DNA from: AC-69 sp036519575
GTDB taxonomy: Bacteria; Actinomycetota; UBA4738; HRBIN12
Assembly: GCA_036519575.1 (NCBI GenBank)
Contig: DATDKZ010000036.1
Span: 1-25,227, forward strand
Length of the DNA: 25,227 bases
Direction of reading: 5' to 3'
The notes below the pieces were generated by a model, which had not been told where the DNA came from, did no database searches, and worked only from the letters and a program-made list of their open reading frames with translations. Position 1 is the first letter of the stretch. Every line of letters begins with the position of its first letter. The translations under genes were made by a program, and so were the position numbers. Of this stretch, positions 20,493-25,227 are shown piece by piece.

Positions 20493-21767
20493 ATGAGCCA
20501 AGAGATCCCGGGCCGGATCGGTATCCTGCGTCCGCTTCGCCTGCGCGACTTCGCGCTCCTGTGGACCGGGATGGCCATCTCGATGGTCGGAGACGGCGTC
20601 TATCTCGTCGCCATCGCCTGGCAGGTCTACGAGATCTCCAACCGACCCTCCGCGCTAGCCCTCGTTGGCGTGGCCTGGTCGCTGCCACAGGTGCTACTGA
20701 TGCTGCTCTCCGGTGCCCTGGCGGACCGGTTCAACAGGCGCAGGCTGATGATCGCCGGCGACCTGATCCGCTGTGCCGCGATCGCGACGGTCGGCACCCT
20801 CTCCATCACAGGGCGGCTGACCGTTCCCTTGGTGGTCGGGCTGGTGGTGGTCTACGGGGTCGGGCAGGCCATCTTCCAGCCGTCCTTCTCGGCCATCGTG
20901 CCTACGATCGTTCCCGGGGAGCTGCTCGTCGAGGCCAACTCGCTGGCCCAGTTCGTGCGGCCGTTCTCCATGATGTTGCTCGGACCGCTGATCGGGGGAT
21001 TGCTCATCGCGGCCTTCGGCGCCGGCTGGGCGTTCGTCTTCGATGGCGGAACGTTCGCGTTCTCGGCGTTGATGATCCTGCTGATGCGGAGCCGCCCCGA
21101 ACGCCGCGACGCGGACTCCGGCCAGCGGCTCACGTCCGAGGTCGTGGAGGGGCTTCGGTACGTCATCGCCCACCGATGGCTGATCCTGGCCATGGTGGGG
21201 GCGACGGTCAGCCTGCTGGCCACGTGGGGTCCGTGGGAGACGCTCGTCCCCTACGTCATCAAGAACGAGCTGCACGGCGGCCCGACCGCGCTCGGACTGG
21301 TCTTCGGCGCCGGTGGGTTGGGATCGGTGGTCGCGGCCCTGTTCTTCGGGCAGCGGGGCACGTTGCCGCGTCGGCCCGTGACGGCGCTGTACCTGGCCTG
21401 GGCGATCGCCATGTTCGGGACGGCGGGGTTCGGCCTGGTGACCGGGGTGTGGCAGGCCATGATCGTGGCCCTGGCGACCGAGGCATGCATCACCATCCTG
21501 GTCGTCATTTGGTTCACGCTCGTCCAGCGCCTGGTCCCCAACGACCTCCTCGGGCGCGTGACCAGCCTCGACTGGATGATCTCGATCGCGGGCGTGCCGT
21601 TGTCGTTCGCCATCGTGGGTCCGGTGGCCTCGGCCATCGGCGCCCGTATGACGCTCGTCCTCGCCGGGATCCTGGGGGGTGGGATCACGCTCGCCGTGAT
21701 GTTCCTCCCGGGTGCCCGTGACCCCGAGCGCGATGGCTCGCTTGAAGCCGCCGCCGTCACTCCGTGA
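20493..21767 (+). CDS. Major facilitator superfamily exporter (MFS_3 / EntS-like)
   Basis: The 424-residue protein has about 11-12 hydrophobic helices with the loop 2-3 motif GALADRFNRRRLMIAGDLIR, a variant of the MFS signature GxLaDrxgRRxxl that is typical of the transmembrane secretion effector / enterobactin-exporter-like group. FALLWTGMAISMVGDGVYLV is the usual first helix of this group, and a second half begins near residue 210 after a short charged loop (RSRPERRDADSGQR). These proteins export siderophores, macrolides and other drugs using the proton gradient; the substrate is not determinable. It is separated by 32 nt from tRNA-Ser and leaderless by its -10 box. Its stop overlaps the first half-sites of the downstream regulator promoter. 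Confidence 0.9.
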   Translation: MSQEIPGRIGILRPLRLRDFALLWTGMAISMVGDGVYLVAIAWQVYEISNRPSALALVGVAWSLPQVLLMLLSGALADRFNRRRLMIAGDLIRCAAIATVGTLSITGRLTVPLVVGLVVVYGVGQAIFQPSFSAIVPTIVPGELLVEANSLAQFVRPFSMMLLGPLIGGLLIAAFGAGWAFVFDGGTFAFSALMILLMRSRPERRDADSGQRLTSEVVEGLRYVIAHRWLILAMVGATVSLLATWGPWETLVPYVIKNELHGGPTALGLVFGAGGLGSVVAALFFGQRGTLPRRPVTALYLAWAIAMFGTAGFGLVTGVWQAMIVALATEACITILVVIWFTLVQRLVPNDLLGRVTSLDWMISIAGVPLSFAIVGPVASAIGARMTLVLAGILGGGITLAVMFLPGARDPERDGSLEAAAVTP

Positions 21768-21801
21768 GCTCTTGGTGAGCTCTCAGCCTTCTCCCAGGTT
21801 C
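21764..21801 (+). promoter_or_regulatory. Candidate OmpR-type operator: tandem 11-bp half-sites
   Basis: GTGAGCTCT occurs at 21764 and 21775. In the same 11-bp register three half-sites start with CTC: CTCTTGGTGAG (21769), CTCTCAGCCTT (21780) and CTCCCAGGTTC (21791). OmpR/PhoB-type regulators bind such 11-bp-period direct repeats. The region begins at the MFS stop and lies about 125 nt before the response regulator, which fits autoregulation. GAGCTC is also self-complementary, so a short hairpin is an alternative reading. Confidence 0.45.
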
Positions 21802-21924
21802 CGATGCTCAACTGAAACCCCAGACAGGCACGGGAGGGTTGCTCGATCCATGGGATTCAATGAGGTCCACCTCAGCTACGCTCGGGTCGAGACAGACCGG
21901 AAAGCTTCGTAGGAGGCGAGCCCC

Positions 21925-22656
21925 ACGCCACCGAACCAGTCCCATGCACCCGGCGATCCCGCCGGGGCCGAGCCACGGCGGGTACTTGTCGTCGACGACG
22001 AGTCGAACATCACCGACCTCGTGGCAACGGCTCTTCGGTACGAGGGGTTCGAGGTGCAAGCGGCCGGGAACGGTCGCGACGCGATCAGGCTCGTCGAATC
22101 GTTCCGGCCCCACCTCGTCGTCCTCGACGTCATGCTCCCCGACCTCGATGGGTTCGAGGTGCAGAAGCGCTTGCTCGACCGGGGGCGGCCGTCGCCGGTC
22201 CTGTTCCTCACGGCCCGCGACGCGACCGGGGACAAGGTCCGCGGCCTGACGATCGGTGGCGACGATTACGTCACGAAGCCGTTCAGCCTGGAGGAGCTGA
22301 TCGCCCGGATCCGGGCGGTCCTCCGTCGGGCCCACGGGTCGGGACCGAGGGCCGATCGGCTCGCCTTCGCCGATCTCGAGATGGACGAGGACACCCACGA
22401 GGTGTGGCGGAGTGGTCGGACCATCGACCTCACACCCACGGAGTTCAGCCTCCTGCGGTTCCTGCTGGCCAACCCACGGCGGGTCCTGTCGAAGGACCAG
22501 ATCCTGGATCACGTGTGGCACTACGACTTCGGCGGCGACTCCTCGATCGTGGAGACCTACATCAGCTATCTGCGGAAGAAGGTCGATCCGGAGGAACCCC
22601 GGTTGATCCACACGGTGCGGGGCGTGGGATACGTCCTCCGCCTTCCCCCGGAGTGA
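21925..22656 (+). CDS. OmpR/PhoB-type response regulator, apparent ACG start
   Basis: The receiver domain starts RRVLVVDDESNITDL (D24, D25, E26 counted from ACG), has the phosphoacceptor D68 in VVLDVMLPDLDG and the conserved lysine in GGDDYVTKPFSLEEL. The winged-helix DNA-binding domain follows (LTPTEFSLLRFLLANPRRVL to SYLRKKVDPEEPRLIHTVRG). The in-frame TAG at 21910 limits the upstream end, and no ATG, GTG or TTG occurs before the GTG at 22021, which would delete the acidic pocket. AGGAGG at 21911-21916 lies 8 nt before ACG (21925-21927), giving 243 residues. Either ACG initiates, or one base differs from ATG (strain mutation or assembly error). The gene is 3 nt from its histidine kinase. 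Confidence 0.85.
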   Translation, partial: TPPNQSHAPGDPAGAEPRRVLVVDDESNITDLVATALRYEGFEVQAAGNGRDAIRLVESFRPHLVVLDVMLPDLDGFEVQKRLLDRGRPSPVLFLTARDATGDKVRGLTIGGDDYVTKPFSLEELIARIRAVLRRAHGSGPRADRLAFADLEMDEDTHEVWRSGRTIDLTPTEFSLLRFLLANPRRVLSKDQILDHVWHYDFGGDSSIVETYISYLRKKVDPEEPRLIHTVRGVGYVLRLPPE

Positions 22657-22659
22657 GCC

Positions 22660-24114
22660 GTGTCCCTCCGGGCGCGCCTGCTGATCACGTCGGTGGTCCT
22701 GGTGGCGGCCGGCCTGCTCGTGGCGAACGTCGCCACGTACCGGCTCCTATCGAACTTCCTGCTCAACCGAGTGGATGATCAGCTGGTGGCCGCCCAGGGG
22801 CCCATCCTGGATTCCCTCCAGTTCGAGGGTGACATCCCGGGCCATCCCACGCCCACGTTCCTCGTGCCGCCGGGAACCTACGCGGAGGTTCGCAATGGTT
22901 CCGGAGCTCCGCTGGTCTGGAAGTTCTTCGGATACGAGAGCAAGGCGGACCAGCGTCCGGTCTGCCCCAGGAACCTGCCCGGTTCCACGTCGTCACCAAC
23001 GCAGGGTCCACGCTTCTTCACCACCACCGCTGATGGTGGTGATCCGACGTACCGGGCCGTTGCCGCCGCCCTCAGCCCCGGGCCGGGAACCCTGATCGTG
23101 GCCATCCCCCTCACCGAGGTCTCGGCGACCCTGGATCGGTTGCTCGGCGTGGAGTTGGTGGTCAGCGGCATCGCCCTGCTCCTGGTCGCGGGGTTCGCGC
23201 GGTGGCTCGTGCGGCTTGGCCTTCGTCCGCTGGAAGGGATCGGGGCGACCGCCGGCGCCATCGCGGCCGGCGACCTCTCGCGCCGGGTCGAGCCGGCGAC
23301 GGAGCGGACCGAGGTCGGTCGATTGGGCCTCGCGCTGAACGCGATGCTCGCCCAGATCGAAGCGGCCTTCGAGGAGCGCCGGGCCTCCGAGGATCGCCTG
23401 CGGCGCTTCGTGGCCGACGCCTCCCATGAGCTGCGCACGCCGCTCACGTCGATCCGCGGGTACGCCGAGCTGTTCCGGCGTGGCGCCGACTCAAGGCCCG
23501 AGGATCTGGCCAAGTCCATGCAGCGCATCGAGGGCGAAGCGGCGCGGATGGGCGTGCTGGTTGAGGACCTGCTCCTGTTGGCCCGCCTGGACCAGGGCCG
23601 GCCGCTGGAGCGTGAACAAGTCGACCTCGCGCGGATCGTCGAGGAAGCCATCGACAGCGCTCGTGCGGTGGAACCCGATCGTCCCATCGACCTCGAGCTC
23701 CACGGCCTCACGTCGGTGATCGGTGACGAGGGCCGGCTCCGGCAAGCCATGGACAACCTGTTGGACAACGCCCGCGTCCACACCCCGGCGAGCTCGCGGG
23801 TTCGGGTGACGCTGGGATCCGACGCCGACGCCTCGTCCGTGCTCTTGTCGGTGGCGGACGAAGGTCCCGGTCTCACATCGGACGTCGCCACCCGCGCCTT
23901 CGAGCGGTTCTACCGAGGTGACCCGTCGCGTTCCCGGTCGATGGGAGGAGCCGGGCTGGGGCTCTCGATCGTCGCCGCCATCGTGGAGGCCCATGGAGGA
24001 ACCGTCACCGTGGGATCGGAGGAAGGGGCGGGCGCGACGTTCGAGGTCCGGCTCCCGGTCTCCGGCAGGACCGCGCCGGAGGACGAAGGGGAGGAGCACA
24101 TCCCGTCTTCATGA
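22660..24114 (+). CDS. Sensor histidine kinase (OmpR-type two-component partner)
   Basis: The 484-residue protein has a membrane segment at about 8-30, a periplasm-facing sensor region (about 31-160), a second membrane segment (about 163-183), a HAMP domain (184-236), and a HisKA dimerisation helix with H256 in DASHELRTPLTSIRGYAELF. The ATPase domain has the N box MDNLLDNAR (366-372), DEGPG (400-404) and a GLGLSI G2 box. The last 15 residues are acidic. GTG at 22660 begins 3 nt after the regulator stop. The sensed signal is unknown; the extracellular loop is short and contains no recognisable ligand domain. The organisation resembles TcrY/PrrB-like kinases of actinobacteria. A GC-rich hairpin follows the stop. 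Confidence 0.93.
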   Translation: MSLRARLLITSVVLVAAGLLVANVATYRLLSNFLLNRVDDQLVAAQGPILDSLQFEGDIPGHPTPTFLVPPGTYAEVRNGSGAPLVWKFFGYESKADQRPVCPRNLPGSTSSPTQGPRFFTTTADGGDPTYRAVAAALSPGPGTLIVAIPLTEVSATLDRLLGVELVVSGIALLLVAGFARWLVRLGLRPLEGIGATAGAIAAGDLSRRVEPATERTEVGRLGLALNAMLAQIEAAFEERRASEDRLRRFVADASHELRTPLTSIRGYAELFRRGADSRPEDLAKSMQRIEGEAARMGVLVEDLLLLARLDQGRPLEREQVDLARIVEEAIDSARAVEPDRPIDLELHGLTSVIGDEGRLRQAMDNLLDNARVHTPASSRVRVTLGSDADASSVLLSVADEGPGLTSDVATRAFERFYRGDPSRSRSMGGAGLGLSIVAAIVEAHGGTVTVGSEEGAGATFEVRLPVSGRTAPEDEGEEHIPSS

Positions 24115-24129
24115 TCGGAGAACGAAAGG

Positions 24130-24154
24130 GGGCTGCCCCGCGGGCGGGCAGTCC
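24130..24154 (+). terminator. Possible terminator after the two-component operon
   Basis: A 9-bp stem (24130-24138 with 24146-24154, one G-T pair) with a 7-nt loop begins 16 nt after the kinase stop. There is no T-run, as is common for terminators in high-GC actinobacteria. The stretch 24155-24240 holds no supported feature besides serine-codon-rich sequence on the minus strand. Confidence 0.45.
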
Positions 24155-24240
24155 ACTCCGTGCCACCGGTCGTCTCTCTCCCGCCCCTCCGTCAGATGGA
24201 CGTGGACGAGCTGCTCGACGAGCTGTGGTCCCCATCACCG

Positions 24241-24345
24241 TCACAGTGATGCGTGGCCGACGCTGAGGTCGTTGCCTTCGTCGACGCCGAGCCATCCGCT
24301 TCCCACCACCGCCGCCACGAGCGAGCGCCGCACCAGGGATCTCAT
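24241..24345 (-). CDS. Short ORF with perfect anti-SD match, 34 aa
   Basis: The ATG at 24345 follows AAAGGAGGTGATC, complementary to the whole 3' end of 16S rRNA over 13 nt, with 8 nt between GGAGG and ATG. The peptide begins MRSLVRRSLVAAVVGSGWLG, with a positively charged start and a short hydrophobic stretch, then VDEGNDLSVGHASL and TGA. After the stop, another frame reads HHCDGDGDHSSSSSSTSI, a low-complexity tail, so a frameshift might have shortened a longer exported peptide. Upstream on the same strand are tandem half-sites like those before the response regulator. I do not recognise a family. The start signals argue it is translated; the product and function are unknown. Confidence 0.5.
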   Translation of the reverse strand: MRSLVRRSLVAAVVGSGWLGVDEGNDLSVGHASL

Positions 24346-24410
24346 GAGGATCACCTCCTTTGGTCATCTCGCCGACACTCCAACATCGGCACCTTCCGTT
24401 CGGCTTGGCC

Positions 24411-24432
24411 CCGGCTGAGAGTCCGCTCAGAG
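24411..24432 (-). promoter_or_regulatory. Candidate operator: two 11-bp half-sites upstream of the short ORF
   Basis: On the minus strand CTCTGAGCGGA (24432-24422) is followed without a gap by CTCTCAGCCGG (24421-24411). TCTCAGCC also occurs at 21781-21788 before the response regulator. The 11-bp period matches OmpR/PhoB-type tandem binding. The site lies 66 nt upstream of the short ORF's ATG, a suitable place for activation. Confidence 0.45.
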
Positions 24433-24504
24433 GCTTCACGCGAAAGGGGGGGAGGACGTGCCGAAGCTCCAACCGGCCCGGGCAGGCGGGGTGGAAGACC
24501 TGGG

Positions 24505-24510
24505 TATGCT
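24505..24510 (+). promoter_or_regulatory. -10 box of tRNA-Arg
   Basis: TATGCT lies 8 nt before the mature tRNA 5' end and fits TANNNT. Confidence 0.45.
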
Positions 24511-24518
24511 TAGCGGGA

Positions 24519-24591
24519 GCGCCCGTAGCTCAATGGACAGAGCGTCTGACTACGGATCAGAAGGTTGGGGGTTCGACTCCCTCCGGGCGCG
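24519..24591 (+). tRNA. tRNA-Arg(ACG)
   Basis: GCGCCCG (24519-24525) pairs with CGGGCGC (24584-24590). The anticodon loop is CTACGGA, so the anticodon is ACG; the A would be converted to inosine by TadA and read CGU, CGC and CGA. The T loop is TTCGACT. The discriminator is G and no CCA is encoded. The gene ends 2 nt before the stop codon of the converging secreted-protein gene. Confidence 0.95.
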
Positions 24592-24593
24592 CG

Positions 24594-25227
24594 TCAGGCG
24601 AGCCTTTCCAACGGTATCTGGCTTTCATCGCCGACCGCGGGCTCGGTGACCGCGGGCTCGCCGACCACGGCCTCGCCGTCGGGGCTCTCGCTCGCCTCAG
24701 CCACTAGGGCCTCGCCATCTGGGCTTTCGCTCAGCGTGGCGCACAGGTCCTCCTGGACTCCGGTCTGGCTGATGATCTTGCGGGGCTCGCCCAGGTACTC
24801 GACGACCCGCCCGCGGTTGATGAACATCGACCCCGGCGTCCCCGGCCCGAGCTCGTCGGGGAAGAAGAAGAAGAGCTGGGATCCTCTCCCGACGAACAGC
24901 AGATCCGCAAAGGTGATCGTCCCCGGTCCGGAGACGTTCCTGATCACCGAGGTTCCGGTCTCGGTGTTCGTGATCTCCAGGACGACCTCCCCCTGGATGA
25001 TCGTGCGCACCGGGTTTCCCTCGGCGTCGAACCAGGTGATGGTGTGCTCATTGTTCGTGACCACGTGGAACGAGACGGGGAAGGGGCAGGCGCCGGAAGG
25101 GATGGACAGATCCTCCGTGGGGATGGGCTGACGATCGGGAGTGTCGGCCCAGGCCCGACCCGGCCACAGCGCCACGCCGACCACGACGAGCAGCACGAAT
25201 GCTAGGCGGCGCCTCGTCGTGTCCTCC
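24594..25227 (-). CDS. Secreted hypothetical protein, start just outside the window
   Basis: The open frame reaches the window edge as EDTTRRRLAFVLLVVVGVAL, then WPGRAWA-DTP, a signal peptide with twin arginines and an AxA-type cleavage site; the start codon must lie a codon or so further. The mature part has CPFPVSFHVVTNNEHTITWF, EITNTETGTSVIRNVSGPGT and LFFFFPDELGPGTPGSMFIN, a beta-rich fold with one likely disulfide pair (the cysteines of ACPFPV and EDLCATL), seen in uncharacterised secreted proteins of actinobacteria. After ATLSESPDGEA the C-terminus is an acidic repeat tail. No enzyme motif is visible. It converges with tRNA-Arg, its stop 2 nt after the tRNA end. Confidence 0.75.
   Translation of the reverse strand, partial: EDTTRRRLAFVLLVVVGVALWPGRAWADTPDRQPIPTEDLSIPSGACPFPVSFHVVTNNEHTITWFDAEGNPVRTIIQGEVVLEITNTETGTSVIRNVSGPGTITFADLLFVGRGSQLFFFFPDELGPGTPGSMFINRGRVVEYLGEPRKIISQTGVQEDLCATLSESPDGEALVAEASESPDGEAVVGEPAVTEPAVGDESQIPLERLA
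24654..24731 (-). repeat. Tandem 39-bp (13-residue) repeat in the secreted protein
   Basis: SESPDGEALVAEA (24693-24731) is followed by SESPDGEAVVGEP (24654-24692) and a degenerate VTEPAVGDES. The acidic, proline- and glycine-containing repeats look like a disordered linker or wall-spanning tail. Confidence 0.8.

Noticed and set aside
21764..21783. GAGCTC pair after the MFS gene as an intrinsic terminator
   Set aside because: The stem is only 6 bp without a T-run, and the 11-bp period direct repeat shared with the site at 24411-24432 explains it better.
22021..22656. GTG at 22021 as the response regulator start
   Set aside because: It would remove the first beta strand and the acidic pocket of the receiver domain, giving a non-functional protein, while a perfect ribosome binding site lies upstream.
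24347..24360. GATCACCTCCTTT on the plus strand looks like the 3' end of a 16S rRNA gene
   Set aside because: Only about 14 nt match and the preceding sequence lacks the conserved 16S tail; the same bases read on the minus strand are a ribosome binding site 8 nt before an ATG.
1..25227. CRISPR arrays, complete insertion sequences, rRNA genes, riboswitches
   Set aside because: No regularly spaced repeats, no intact transposase, no rRNA-like stretch and no recognisable riboswitch core were seen; leaders are too short for riboswitches in most places.

Overview
The window is GC-rich and its codon choice, short or absent leaders, frequent GTG starts and gene content point to a high-GC actinobacterium (Actinomycetota), probably an environmental lineage. 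The genus cannot be set from sequence alone. The strongest indicator is a complete coproporphyrin-dependent heme pathway (hemE, hemH/cpfC, hemY/cgoX, hemQ/chdC and no sign of hemF or hemN), the route typical of Gram-positive bacteria.

Region 1 (1-5875) is accessory and eroded. It holds a 3'-truncated ABM-family monooxygenase, a 50-bp duplication of that gene's 5' end further on, a DUF1801 gene, an RHS/YD-repeat remnant, hairpins, and the C-terminal half of a tyrosine integrase next to a tRNA-Ser(UGA). Single-gene units follow: a beta-lactamase-fold serine hydrolase, a DUF1697 protein, a SAM methyltransferase, a YdeI-family protein running into the tail of a lost lipoprotein gene, and a polytopic membrane protein.

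Region 2 (5999-19108) is the heme locus. On the plus strand an orphan GAF histidine kinase precedes hemE-hemH-hemY-hemQ, which are joined by 4-nt stop/start overlaps. Then come a 44-aa lysine-rich small protein, an amino-acid dehydrogenase (Leu/Phe/Val type) and a pterin-4a-carbinolamine dehydratase. On the minus strand hemA-hemC-hemD (4-nt overlaps)-hemB-msrA-hemL converge on them. Together the two arms encode every step from glutamyl-tRNA to heme b.

Region 3 (19159-25227) carries a DAO-type FAD oxidoreductase, tRNA-Ser(GCU), an MFS exporter, an OmpR-type two-component pair, a very short ORF with an exceptionally strong ribosome binding site, tRNA-Arg(ACG) and a secreted protein cut by the window edge.

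The points most worth following are: (i) the response regulator has no ATG/GTG/TTG start that preserves its receiver domain, but has ACG behind a perfect AGGAGG; (ii) 11-bp tandem CTCTCAGCC-like half-sites lie both before that regulator and before the 34-codon ORF, suggesting a small regulon; (iii) many genes and two tRNAs have a TANNNT box exactly 6 nt before the start codon or mature 5' end, the signature of leaderless transcription.
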